A stretch of DNA of 20,194 nucleotides from JANXSF01 sp043755435 (GCA_043755435.1 JAYUSZ010000399.1:1-20194); one strand, 5' to 3'. Counted from the stretch's first letter, positions 13,521 through 20,194 are shown. The notes: a model not told the origin generated them from the letters alone. Program-made: numbers and translations.

Positions 13521-13631
13521 TCCTCCCTTTAGTAGATTGGGTTCGTTCTGCAATTTAGAATTGGCCGCTGATTAACGCCGATACACGCTGATAAGAAAAA
13601 CAAAGACTCTTGCTCGTCAGCAAAATAATTC

Positions 13632-13660
13632 TTGACAACTTTATTTGTCAGTGATTAAAT
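13632..13660 (+). promoter_or_regulatory. Promoter with embedded operator palindrome for the ArsR-type gene
   Basis: The -35 box TTGACA (13632-13637) and -10-like TTAAAT (13655-13660) are 17 bases apart. TGACAA (13633-13638) and TTGTCA (13645-13650) form a perfect 6-base inverted repeat with a 6-base spacer, overlapping the -35 box and filling the spacer. This suits autorepression by the regulator encoded immediately downstream. Only 7 bases separate the -10 box from the GTG, so the transcript would be leaderless. Confidence 0.65.
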
Positions 13661-13667
13661 AACTTCT

Positions 13668-14318
13668 GTGGCTGCTGCCGTTCAAATCCTACGTAACCCC
13701 GAAGAAGCTGCGATTGCGCTTGATCCTATCCGGCTGAAGCTGCTGGAACATCTTGGTGACGAAGCGCAATCGGCTTCCTCCTTATCAAGGGTCCTCCACA
13801 TTCCCCGCCAAAAGATCAACTACCACTTGCGCGAATTGGAACGAGTGGGGCTGGTGAAGGAATCGGAAACGCGCAAGCGGGGCAATTGCGTTGAGCGACT
13901 GGTTGTTGCTACTGCGAAATACTACCTGATCAGTCCCGAGGCTTTGGGCAAGTTGGGGGCGGGAATTGTTGGGCCGAATGCGCCTCAAGACCGTGCCTCG
14001 GCCGCTTATCTGCTTTCAACATTTTCGCGCGGCATTCGCGATTTGGTGGAACTTCGCCAACGCGCCGATGATGCCGGAATGCGGCTCTCCACTGCAACGC
14101 TGGAAACCGAAGTGCGCTTCCGAACGCCAGCGGATCGTACTGCTTTTTCTCAAGAATTAACTTACCTCTTAGCTCAACTTATTGCGCAGTATCATGACAC
14201 AACGGCACCTGATGGCCGCATGTTCCGCTTTGTCTTAGGCAGCTATCCCTTCATTGCTCCGGTGACCGATGCACCTGCCGGAGAGGCTTCCGCCAAACCA
14301 CCCGTCCGAATGGATTAA
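13668..14318 (+). CDS. ArsR-type winged-helix transcriptional regulator
   Basis: 216 residues. The N-terminal winged helix-turn-helix covers about residues 10-75, with Leu-Asp-Pro-Ile-Arg-Leu-Lys-Leu-Leu, then a recognition helix around Ile-Pro-Arg-Gln-Lys-Ile-Asn-Tyr-His-Leu, and Glu-Arg-Val-Gly-Leu-Val. The remaining 140 residues form an additional domain without metal-binding cysteine clusters, so a metal sensor is unlikely. The GTG start at 13668 has no Shine-Dalgarno and sits exactly where transcription from the upstream promoter would begin. The gene is followed after 12 bases by an SRPBCC gene, a frequent ArsR partner. Confidence 0.85.
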   Translation: MAAAVQILRNPEEAAIALDPIRLKLLEHLGDEAQSASSLSRVLHIPRQKINYHLRELERVGLVKESETRKRGNCVERLVVATAKYYLISPEALGKLGAGIVGPNAPQDRASAAYLLSTFSRGIRDLVELRQRADDAGMRLSTATLETEVRFRTPADRTAFSQELTYLLAQLIAQYHDTTAPDGRMFRFVLGSYPFIAPVTDAPAGEASAKPPVRMD

Positions 14319-14330
14319 TTGAGAATCAAC

Positions 14331-15062
14331 ATGGATAAACCAACACGCTCACACGAAACAGAAATTGAAATCCGCGCCACACCGGCGGAAATATGGGAGG
14401 CCATCACAGAGGCGGAAGGAATTGCCCGCTGGTTTGCACCCGAAGCCAAAACCGAAACCGGACTGGGCGGCAAGGTTTGGATCAGTTGGGGAGCCGGCAT
14501 GGAATTCACGACCACCATTACCAAATGGGATCCCGAAAAACATTTGCGCTGGGAAAGCGAACCTCGAGCACCCAAAAGCGACCCCACTGCAATCGCCCTC
14601 CTTGCAACCGATTTCTACATTCAAGCCAAGGCAGGCGGAACGGCTGTGTTACGGCTGGTGCATTCCGGCTATGGAATGGAAGCGGCTTGGGACGGTGAGT
14701 TTGATGGCACCAAGCATGGCTGGGCAGTGTTCTTCCGTATTCTGAAACATGCTCTTGAGCGTCATAAGGGGAAGAAAAGTTACCAGGCCAACTTGTACGA
14801 ACCGCTCAGTGGGGACGCAACGCAGCAATCTGCGTGGACGAATTTGAGGAAGCGGTTTGAAGGCTCCATTGATTCCGCGCAAGAACCGGATAATGTGGTT
14901 GTAATTTCGCAAGTATGGAACGAAGCCTTGATCTGGTTTACGACGACTAAGAAATATATAGCTGCTTCCTTTGTGACTTACGGAATGGAACAAGACGGAT
15001 TTGAAGCAGCGAAATTGGAATTGGAGGCCATGATGAAGCAAGCCACCGGGCATTCCGCCTGA
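14331..15062 (+). CDS. SRPBCC/AHSA1-type START-like domain protein
   Basis: 243 residues. The N-terminal 140 form an AHSA1-like fold: Glu-Ile-Glu-Ile-Arg-Ala-Thr-Pro-Ala-Glu-Ile-Trp-Glu-Ala-Ile-Thr near residues 11-26, Ala-Arg-Trp-Phe-Ala-Pro near 32, and a closing helix with Gly-Trp-Ala-Val-Phe-Phe. The fold binds hydrophobic ligands or chaperone partners; the ligand is unknown. The last 100 residues are not the standard domain and may be a second, degenerate copy. I start at ATG 14331; a TTG at 14319 directly follows the upstream stop. It is probably co-transcribed with the regulator, which may sense or control the same ligand. Confidence 0.82.
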   Translation: MDKPTRSHETEIEIRATPAEIWEAITEAEGIARWFAPEAKTETGLGGKVWISWGAGMEFTTTITKWDPEKHLRWESEPRAPKSDPTAIALLATDFYIQAKAGGTAVLRLVHSGYGMEAAWDGEFDGTKHGWAVFFRILKHALERHKGKKSYQANLYEPLSGDATQQSAWTNLRKRFEGSIDSAQEPDNVVVISQVWNEALIWFTTTKKYIAASFVTYGMEQDGFEAAKLELEAMMKQATGHSA

Positions 15063-15087
15063 CCGGCCGCGCACACTTCTGCCTTGG

Positions 15088-15155
15088 TTGCAGTCTCCAA
15101 CTGCAATTGACGGTTGCACCACCAACGTTGCTTCCAGTTCCCCAACTGGAAGCAA
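15088..15155. repeat. Two adjacent perfect hairpins after the SRPBCC gene
   Basis: TTGCAGT/ACTGCAA (15088-15106) has a 5-base loop. TTGCTTCCAGTT/AACTGGAAGCAA (15128-15155) has a 12-base perfect stem and a CCCC loop. Neither is followed by a T run, so they are not classic terminators; they may be dispersed repeat hairpins that shield the mRNA 3' end. Confidence 0.6.
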
Positions 15156-15427
15156 TTCCCAGGATTTTTCATGTTTTGCGGCCAGATCAAGCGAACGTTG
15201 ACGCAAAGCTCTGCGTGCCGCTGGCGAGTATTGCTACCCGCCAACGGACTTGGTTTGGGAAGCACGCTGCGCAGCGGTTTTGTCTTCCTGATAGAAGTGT
15301 AAGGGCGTGAGGAAGGTGGCGGATTGGGGGAATCGCGTAGGTTATTGATTTGTTAGTGAAAAATAGTTTTCGGAGTGCGGTGATTGTAGGTCTCTCAGTG
15401 CCGTGGATGTCCCAAGAAATTGAAACT

Positions 15428-15460
15428 CTTAGGGCCTTTGGTCAGGCCGAAAGCCCTAAG
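15428..15460. repeat. Long hairpin in the intergenic region 15063-15693
   Basis: CTTAGGGC (15428-15435) pairs with GCCCTAAG (15453-15460), with further partial pairing inside and a 5-base loop. No T run follows. The rest of this intergenic stretch has no gene I can support, apart from the open frame at 15490-15693 described as a finding. Confidence 0.5.
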
Positions 15461-15693
15461 ACGCAAAATGGTGGAAAGCTGTGAAGACGCTACGGCACTT
15501 GCGTAGGGGAAGTGTCAAGGGCACGGCAACACGGCAAGCACCCACGATCCTGCGTCTTTGAGATGGCCTTTTGTGCCACCTTTTTTACTGGCGGAGCCGC
15601 TATCAGTTTCAGCATCAGTTTGTCGAATGCCACGATCTCAGAATGCTCCAGGTTCGCGTTCGGGACTTCGATTTTGGTTTTAGGCGCATACGG

Positions 15694-16680
15694 CTATGAT
15701 CCACACGAATGCCAAACTGGTTCCTCTAGGCCAATATCGTTAGACGCCATCGCCTGTAACCATAGACACCGGTTCGTGTGCCCGGACGTCCCATTTAAGT
15801 CCTTCCATTCAGTGGGAATAAGTATGTAGAATCTTGTGGTTCCTTGCGTAAAACCAGTCACTTGCCTATCTGTTAGTTTGGTTTCTACCGTTTTGTATGC
15901 GACTCCAGTAGGGGGTAGGTCATCAAGGGTGGCCTTGCCATCCGCAATCGATTTCCGCAGGACGTTAAGGTAAGTCTCTCGACTGGCTGTGATGGAATTA
16001 CTCAGATCATACTCATCTTTTTCAGTTAGTGGCATGTGGTCAAAATCGACGATGAGTAGCACAGGGGTGAAAACGAAGTCGTGGACAGGTCCATTACCAT
16101 AACCCGTCATATGCACCGTGATAGCTAGATTTCCTCCAACCTGAAGTCTTGGGGTATTAATTTTTATCGCACCTATCCTCACAAAACCCTGAAGTGTCCG
16201 ATGCGCCACTGGCAGTCCAGAAGGCGTGCGCGGTTTAGGCTTCGGTTCTGGTTGCGGTCCTGGTTCAGGAGCGGGAGTAGCGCGTGGTACGGGATGATAA
16301 AGACTCGTTACTTCGGTTTTTGTGCGAGGGGCGTGATCCGACAATGAATATGCCCCATAGAGAATACCGGCTATACCAAAAGTGAAAACTATAAAGCGCG
16401 GTAAACGGCCCATCCTCATGTATCGTATTGCGACCCACCACCCCCAAGCGAAAAATGGAACAGACCCCCAAAGTGCCCATAGTAAGTTCTGGAAAGCCCA
16501 GCTAACAAATAAAGACAGTAGAGCAAGTGCCACTCCTATTGGCCCCCAAAACCCGTCACGCTCGAATAGCGGCTCATTGGGGGTATCCCCACCCCATCTC
16601 CACGCGGTTCGCAGTTTCACGGAAGCACGAAACATACTCCAGTAGAGGCGTCTTGTTCTAGGCGGTGGTACCGGAAACAT
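15694..16680 (-). CDS. Unrecognised membrane protein with proline-rich linker and extracytoplasmic domain
   Basis: 328 residues, not matched to a family. A cytoplasmic start of about 43 residues is followed by two or three hydrophobic segments (about 45-85 and 94-113). A linker rich in Pro, Glu and Lys spans about 128-155, then a domain of about 170 residues with Ile-Ala/Val-Gly-Gly-type beta-strand patterns. It is orphan: neighbours on both sides are on the other strand or are remnants. No clear ribosome binding site precedes ATG 16680; an in-frame ATG at 16635 is an alternative. Location beside truncated genes and hairpins suggests an accessory origin. Confidence 0.6.
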   Translation of the reverse strand: MFPVPPPRTRRLYWSMFRASVKLRTAWRWGGDTPNEPLFERDGFWGPIGVALALLSLFVSWAFQNLLWALWGSVPFFAWGWWVAIRYMRMGRLPRFIVFTFGIAGILYGAYSLSDHAPRTKTEVTSLYHPVPRATPAPEPGPQPEPKPKPRTPSGLPVAHRTLQGFVRIGAIKINTPRLQVGGNLAITVHMTGYGNGPVHDFVFTPVLLIVDFDHMPLTEKDEYDLSNSITASRETYLNVLRKSIADGKATLDDLPPTGVAYKTVETKLTDRQVTGFTQGTTRFYILIPTEWKDLNGTSGHTNRCLWLQAMASNDIGLEEPVWHSCGS

Positions 16681-16825
16681 CTAGTGGAACTGTATCACAT
16701 TGGGTGCGTGAAGCAAGTTTTTTGCCTAAAACAACCATGTAAACGTACTGCGACCCGTCTGGTTGATTGTAAAAAGCCGCAAGATTGCATCCAACCTTTT
16801 GATTACCCGGACTGGCAATGAGCAC
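16658..16825 (-). pseudogene. Possible C-terminal gene fragment opposite truncated higB
   Basis: The minus-strand frame is open over about 300 bases. From GTG 16825 to TAG 16658 it reads like a real protein end (Val-Gly-Cys-Asn-Leu-Ala-Ala-Phe-Tyr-Asn-Gln-Pro-Asp-Gly, then Tyr-Val-Tyr-Met-Val-Val). Beyond that it is antisense to higB. No family is recognised; it may be a fragment that lost its start, or chance. Confidence 0.25.
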
Positions 16826-16834
16826 GGAAATTCT

Positions 16835-16996
16835 ATGAATGGGATCTTTATTCGAAACGTTGGGGCATTTACTGTGTTCCACGTCGGCGAGAACAAATAC
16901 CAGATCATCGCCTTCATACACTACCGCCAGCACTCTATGTACATCAAACACATACTGACGCACAAAGATTATAGTAAAGGGGATTGGAGACTATGA
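16835..16996 (+). pseudogene. HigB-family toxin, C-terminal part only
   Basis: From about 16850 the frame encodes the C-terminal half of a HigB (RelE-like mRNA interferase) toxin: Val-Gly-Glu-Asn-Lys-Tyr-Gln-Ile-Ile-Ala, then Met-Tyr-Ile-Lys-His-Ile-Leu-Thr-His-Lys-Asp-Tyr-Ser-Lys-Gly-Asp-Trp. The usual N-terminal half, with a His-Pro and a Trp/Tyr-rich helix, is missing upstream. The frame is open back to TTG 16763, but the sequence there does not match. An ATG at 16835 would give 53 residues. The toxin is probably inactive. Its stop overlaps the higA start (ATGA). Confidence 0.65.
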
Positions 16997-17406
16997 GCAG
17001 AACCACCTGCGATCTGGACACAAAACGCTACGGGCGGCTATTAGCCAAGACTGTCCCCACCGTGATCAAATCGGAACAGGAAAACGCCCGGACCCTATCT
17101 ATCATTGAAGATCTAATGGCAAAGGGTGAGAATGCACTTACCCCCGAAGAAGATGCCCTTTTTGAGTTGCTGCTGGATTTAGTCCACACATTTGAAACGA
17201 AGCACTACCCGCTTGCTGCCAGCAAGCCGCACGAGATGGTTGCTTTTCTGTTGGAACAGCGCGGGTTGACCCCAAGTTCCCTGTGGCCAATCCTTGGATC
17301 AAAGGGCCGAGTCTCTGAAGTGTTGTCGGGAAAACGGGCCATTAGTAAAGAGCAAGCGCGGAAACTTGCGGCTTATTTTAACGTTGGAGTCCAACTCTTC
17401 ATCTAG
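16993..17406 (+). CDS. HigA-family antitoxin with helix-turn-helix domain
   Basis: 137 residues. The N-terminal half contains the acidic helix region typical of HigA antitoxins (Ile-Glu-Asp-Leu-Met, Pro-Glu-Glu-Asp-Ala-Leu-Phe-Glu-Leu-Leu). The C-terminal 60 residues are a Cro/C1-like helix-turn-helix: Met-Val-Ala-Phe-Leu-Leu-Glu, then Gly-Ser-Lys-Gly-Arg-Val-Ser-Glu-Val-Leu-Ser-Gly-Lys-Arg. The ATG at 16993 overlaps the toxin stop by four bases, with GGAG just upstream. In working pairs HigA neutralises HigB and represses the operon. Here the toxin seems truncated, so HigA may act alone or remain as an orphan anti-toxin. Confidence 0.85.
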   Translation: MSRTTCDLDTKRYGRLLAKTVPTVIKSEQENARTLSIIEDLMAKGENALTPEEDALFELLLDLVHTFETKHYPLAASKPHEMVAFLLEQRGLTPSSLWPILGSKGRVSEVLSGKRAISKEQARKLAAYFNVGVQLFI

Positions 17407-17418
17407 CTCTTCCGAAAG

Positions 17419-17436
17419 GACCGCTCCCTTGCGGTC
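17419..17436. repeat. Short hairpin after higA
   Basis: GACCGC and GCGGTC pair around the loop TCCCTT. There is no T run. The same type of GC-rich hairpin followed by a CGGCTCGG tail is common between genes in Acidobacteriota, so this may be a dispersed repeat; weak transcription termination is possible. Confidence 0.5.
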
Positions 17437-17469
17437 ACGGCTCGGTAGCTGGGCGATTTTGCAAAGCGG

Positions 17470-17793
17470 TTACTTCGCTTTCTGAGGGACAAATCCAGGA
17501 GGCAGCGCTGCGCCTGCTCCGAAAAAGTAATCGTCCATTTGCTTGATCAAAAATTCCTGCGCTTCCGCCGTACCCAGATTCAAGCGGTATTCGTTCATGA
17601 TCATCTTCATGTGCTCAATCCACATTTTCCAGGCTTCTTTGGAAACGTTTTCGAAGATTTTCTGGCCCAGTGGATGCCCTTCAAATGGCACTTCATCAAG
17701 ACCAGTCATGTCCTTCTGAAATTTGACGCAATAAACCTTACGTCCGCCAGTGTCTTCCGTGCCAAGTGCCGTTAAACTGCTGCCACAACCCAT
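17470..17793 (-). CDS. yggX: YggX-family Fe(2+)-trafficking / oxidative damage protection protein
   Basis: 107 residues, slightly longer than the usual 90 because of an N-terminal Met-Gly-Cys-Gly extension of about 17 residues. The core is typical YggX: Tyr-Cys22-Val-Lys-Phe (the conserved cysteine), Pro-x-x-Gly-His-Pro-Leu-Gly, Ile-x-x-x-Val-Ser-Lys-Glu-Ala-Trp, Trp-x-x-x-Met-x-Met-Ile-x-Asn-Glu-Tyr-Arg-Leu, and a Phe-Phe end. Such proteins protect iron-sulfur enzymes from oxidation and are thought to move iron. The start is well supported by AAGGAG 7 bases upstream of ATG 17793. Divergent from the glycosylase gene. Confidence 0.9.
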   Translation of the reverse strand: MGCGSSLTALGTEDTGGRKVYCVKFQKDMTGLDEVPFEGHPLGQKIFENVSKEAWKMWIEHMKMIMNEYRLNLGTAEAQEFLIKQMDDYFFGAGAALPPGFVPQKAK

Positions 17794-17842
17794 GAAAATG
17801 CTCCTTCAGGAAACCCAGCGTTCCCTATGCTACTAATTATAG

Positions 17843-18412
17843 ATGCCAACTGAACTCGCGCGCTGTGGCTGGGCGCAATCGCATCCGCTGCACGCTGAAT
17901 ACCACGACAAAGAATGGGGCGTGCCTCTGCACGACGACCGCATGCTTTTTGAAATGCTGAATCTGGAAGGCGCGCAGGCCGGGCTTAGCTGGCTTACCGT
18001 CCTGAAGAAACGCCAGAATTATCGCAAGGCATTTGATAACTTCCAGGCCCACAAGATAGTGAACTATGACGCGGCGAAGATAGCCGAGTTACTGGCGGAT
18101 GAGGGGATAATTCGCAATCGTCTGAAAGTGAATGCTGTGGTTGAAAACGCCCGCACATACCTGGGCATTCTTGAGGAAGGGCAAAGTTTCGATCATTACA
18201 TTTGGCAATTCACTAATGGCAAACCCATCGTCAACCATTGGAAGAATATGACACAGGTGCCCGCGACATCCGCGCACAGCGACGTGATGAGCAAAGCTTT
18301 GCGAAAGCGTGGATTCAAGTTTGTGGGCTCCACGATTTGCTACGCCTTCATGCAGGCCGTGGGCATGGTGGACGACCACACATCCGACTGCTGGCGGCGA
18401 GCTAAGGCGTGA
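17843..18412 (+). CDS. tag: DNA-3-methyladenine glycosylase I
   Basis: 189-residue base-excision repair enzyme that removes 3-methyladenine from alkylated DNA. The zinc-binding residues are in place: Cys8, His21, His179 and Cys183; the first pair has the same 13-residue spacing and the last pair the same 4-residue spacing as E. coli Tag. Catalytic Glu42 and Trp50 are present in Leu-Asn-Leu-Glu-Gly-Ala-Gln-Ala-Gly-Leu-Ser-Trp. Length matches the family. The ATG at 17843 has no Shine-Dalgarno, but AT-rich sequence lies just upstream (TATGCT at 17826), so a short or leaderless transcript is possible. Its end overlaps the secreted protein gene by 11 bases, tail to tail. Confidence 0.95.
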   Translation: MPTELARCGWAQSHPLHAEYHDKEWGVPLHDDRMLFEMLNLEGAQAGLSWLTVLKKRQNYRKAFDNFQAHKIVNYDAAKIAELLADEGIIRNRLKVNAVVENARTYLGILEEGQSFDHYIWQFTNGKPIVNHWKNMTQVPATSAHSDVMSKALRKRGFKFVGSTICYAFMQAVGMVDDHTSDCWRRAKA

Positions 18413-19880
18413 ACGTTACGGCCGACTCAGCGCCGAACTTGCGGTAATTGCGGAACTCAATAATGTTCTTGGTGCATGTGGTTGTGCCGCGAAAGCAGCT
18501 CAGCGATTCCGATTTAACAGGCAACAAAAACTTCCCAGCCCCTAAGCGGATGAATTCGTAATCGATCACCGTTTCCACTTTGTCGATTGGGAAATCCTTG
18601 GGCACATTTCGCGATTGCATCTCCACGCGTAACACTCGCCCGGTCTCCTTATCGATCCAAACTGATCCCCGATAGGCAGGCGAAAACGATTCACCAGGAG
18701 CAATCACACGCCAATGCGAAGTTTCCTGTTTCACGTAGAAGTTGTAGACAGCAGCGGTGCGTCCGGCAATGGTTTCCGAGGCACGCAGCGGGCGGAAATC
18801 GGCTTGCGTCGATGGGGAAAACAGATCGCGAATCGTGGTGCCAAATTCTCCAGTGGACCAGGACCCAGTTTCTTCAGCCTTGCCTTTGGATGCCTTACCA
18901 TTCAGCATCACGTTCTTATAAATTTCCTTGCCATCCTGATAAATTAGGTCAATGGATATGTTGTCCTGCGCTTGCCAATTGGTCTTGATGGTGGTGCTTT
19001 GGTAGCGGGTTGTAAGTTGCTTTACCGTGTAATTGGGCAGCGATTCCAGGAACGATTCCGATGTCTCCTTAGCCTTTTCAATTAGTGGATCGGCCTCGCG
19101 AGTAGGTTCCTCTTTTGCGGCATTAACAATGGTCGGGGGCGAATCCTCAAAGATATTCGCAGCGGGTACGTTAGGGGCTGGATTTGCGGATGCCACCACT
19201 GCGATGTCGTCATTGGCTCCCGATTGTTTGCGCGGAGTTGGACGACCGCGTACCAACTTCGGCGGGCCATCTTCGTTTGTCACCTGAGTGGTGGCGTCCA
19301 GAACTTCATTGAATGCTCCACGTGCGGGCACGATCTCTTCCGGTTCTTTCTCTTTGCCTTTTGCCGACGCTTTTGCGACCTTCCCGGATTCGGCCTTCGC
19401 TTCGGTTGGTTGAGGCTGCTCGTCTTTTTGCTTCGACGCTTCTTCATAGCTCTTCGGAATACTGGCAACCGGAACCCGCGCCGCAACTTTCTCCTGAGCG
19501 GTCCCTTGTTTTTCCAAAGTGATGCGACCAGCAAAATACTTGCCATCTTCCCCGGCACCATATTCAACAAGCACATGGTCCCCGGGTTCCAAAGTGTCGG
19601 GCTTAATTTCGGTCATGCCCTTAAAATATTTCGTGCCAGGATCCTGACTGAAAAGCATAATCCGCTTATCTTCCGATTCCAGAATCAAGCTCTCCTCACC
19701 AAGTTGCCGCAGCATTCCGCGGACGCCCTTCAGCATTTCCATTTGCTGTTGCTTGGCCTTGTCGGTCTTCTTGCCTTTGCGAGGGAATGGAAGACTTCCA
19801 CCTCCAGGTAAGCCAATTTGGCCGGAGGCGGTTGTGGTGGCGGCGATGATCGCCAGCGCGCAGACAAACAGAGAGCGCAT
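18402..19880 (-). CDS. Secreted protein of unknown function, two globular parts with a disordered linker
   Basis: 492 residues. A signal peptide is clear (Met-Arg-Ser-Leu-Phe, about 14 hydrophobic residues, cleavage near residue 20 before Gln-Ile-Gly). Residues about 50-125 form a small beta-rich domain (Glu-Pro-Gly-Asp-His-Val-Leu-Val-Glu-Tyr, OB-fold-like). A long charged and Pro/Lys-rich linker follows to about 265. The C-terminal 220 residues (Asn-Tyr-Thr-Val-Lys-Gln onward) resemble a LolA/RseB-type outer-membrane lipoprotein-related fold, with Val-Trp-Ile-Asp-Lys-Glu-Thr-Gly-Arg-Val-Leu-Arg-Val-Glu. That pattern is often seen in acidobacterial secreted proteins, but no function is known. 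Two cysteines near the end may form a disulfide. A TATACT box lies 8 bases before the ATG. Confidence 0.75.
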   Translation of the reverse strand: MRSLFVCALAIIAATTTASGQIGLPGGGSLPFPRKGKKTDKAKQQQMEMLKGVRGMLRQLGEESLILESEDKRIMLFSQDPGTKYFKGMTEIKPDTLEPGDHVLVEYGAGEDGKYFAGRITLEKQGTAQEKVAARVPVASIPKSYEEASKQKDEQPQPTEAKAESGKVAKASAKGKEKEPEEIVPARGAFNEVLDATTQVTNEDGPPKLVRGRPTPRKQSGANDDIAVVASANPAPNVPAANIFEDSPPTIVNAAKEEPTREADPLIEKAKETSESFLESLPNYTVKQLTTRYQSTTIKTNWQAQDNISIDLIYQDGKEIYKNVMLNGKASKGKAEETGSWSTGEFGTTIRDLFSPSTQADFRPLRASETIAGRTAAVYNFYVKQETSHWRVIAPGESFSPAYRGSVWIDKETGRVLRVEMQSRNVPKDFPIDKVETVIDYEFIRLGAGKFLLPVKSESLSCFRGTTTCTKNIIEFRNYRKFGAESAVTFTP

Positions 19881-19888
19881 AGAATTTC

Positions 19889-19894
19889 AGTATA
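19889..19894 (-). promoter_or_regulatory. Possible -10 box (TATACT) of the secreted protein gene
   Basis: On the minus strand TATACT ends 8 bases before ATG 19880, and no Shine-Dalgarno is present, suggesting a leaderless or nearly leaderless message. No good -35 box is seen. Confidence 0.4.
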
Positions 19895-19942
19895 TAGATG
19901 TGTCAGAGGCAGAACTGGTTGCGGGAAAATGGACGCCGCAGC

Positions 19943-19977
19943 TTGACAGAGTTTCGTATTTCTGTAATAGTCGAAAC
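19943..19977 (+). promoter_or_regulatory. Promoter and inverted repeat before the second ArsR gene
   Basis: TTGACA (19943-19948) and TAATAG (19965-19970) are 16 bases apart and resemble -35 and -10 boxes; the latter ends 7 bases before the ATG. GTTTCG (19951-19956) and CGAAAC (19972-19977) are a 6-base inverted repeat with a 15-base spacer, placed over the promoter as an operator would be. Confidence 0.55.
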
Positions 19978-20194
19978 ATGAGCACAGTACAAGCGAAAAA
20001 GAATGCCGAGGAAGTCACCAGATTTGCGGACATGTTCTCTGCAATGGGGACTGAGCCGCGATTGCGAATTATGCAGCTTTTGCTTTCCGCTCACCCCGAC
20101 GGGCTCATTGTTGGGGAAATTCAAAGTGAATTGAACATCCCCAATTCAACGCTTTCGCACCATCTTGAAAAATTGAAGAACGAGGAGTTGGTGA
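19978..20194 (+). CDS. ArsR-family winged-helix regulator, cut by the right edge
   Basis: The first 72 residues are visible. They form an ArsR winged helix-turn-helix: Phe-Ala-Asp-Met-Phe-Ser-Ala-Met-Gly-Thr-Glu-Pro-Arg-Leu-Arg-Ile-Met (about 16-32), then a recognition helix in Asn-Ser-Thr-Leu-Ser-His-His-Leu-Glu-Lys-Leu. This resembles the sensors of arsenite and related ions, but the metal-binding part and downstream genes are outside the window. There is no Shine-Dalgarno; the promoter geometry suggests a leaderless message. Likely autoregulated through the overlapping inverted repeat. Confidence 0.9.
   Translation, partial: MSTVQAKKNAEEVTRFADMFSAMGTEPRLRIMQLLLSAHPDGLIVGEIQSELNIPNSTLSHHLEKLKNEELV

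Noticed and set aside
13411..13530. CRISPR-like repeats
   Set aside because: The repeats are inverted and short tandem GATCCGGG units, without regular spacers.
15512..15829. Plus-strand open frame of 105 codons
   Set aside because: It lies largely antisense to the end of the orphan membrane protein, has no ribosome binding site and shows no protein-like pattern.
17463..17481. AAAGCG/CGCTTT hairpin as terminator of yggX
   Set aside because: It includes the last codons of yggX and only a weak T stretch follows, so termination cannot be supported.

Overview
This is a compact chromosomal window of about 20 kb from a mesophilic bacterium with intermediate GC. The gene set fits an Acidobacteriota member, perhaps Bryobacterales/Solibacterales-like. 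Reasons are the paired short ChrA proteins, the ECF sigma factor with a membrane partner, an ArsR/SRPBCC pair, a Tes-type radical SAM gene, and intergenic inverted repeats of a kind I associate with that phylum. The assignment rests on gene content only. There is no rRNA, tRNA or CRISPR array that I can recognise.

Layout. 1-652 (-): 5' part of a cation diffusion facilitator. 714-1190 (+): cyclophilin. 1174-2385 (-): O-antigen ligase/polymerase-like protein. 2428-3005 (+): SixA-type phosphatase, then a 29-residue membrane ORF. 3018-8635 (-): a long one-direction cluster. In transcription order it holds two ChrA half-transporters, a zinc-ribbon protein, CCA-adding/poly(A) polymerase, an Lgt-like membrane protein, a Tes/MJ0619-family radical SAM enzyme, and a tandem, partly decayed array of tiny membrane proteins. 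8634-11203 (+): membrane fusion protein and class I fumarase. 11200-13252 (-): ECF sigma factor, single-pass membrane partner, and KsgA/RsmA, whose only full-length start appears to be CTG. 13632-15062 (+): ArsR-type regulator with a leaderless-looking promoter and operator palindrome, then an SRPBCC protein. 15063-17460: accessory segment with hairpins, an orphan membrane protein, a 5'-truncated HigB and an intact HigA. 17470-19880: YggX, DNA-3-methyladenine glycosylase I, and a large secreted protein. 19978-end (+): start of a second ArsR regulator.

The most interesting block is 3018-5863. An Lgt-like protein and a radical SAM enzyme of the family that joins lipid tails in archaea overlap each other, and are followed by a duplicated set of 30-67 residue membrane proteins whose first start lies 3 bases past the enzyme's stop. 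Acidobacteriota are known for membrane-spanning iso-diabolic acid lipids, so this may be a lipid-modifying locus. That link is inference. Other notable points are the CTG start of KsgA, recurrent -10-like boxes 7-8 bases before start codons, an inverted-repeat element at 13411-13520, and a probable rearrangement junction inside higB.
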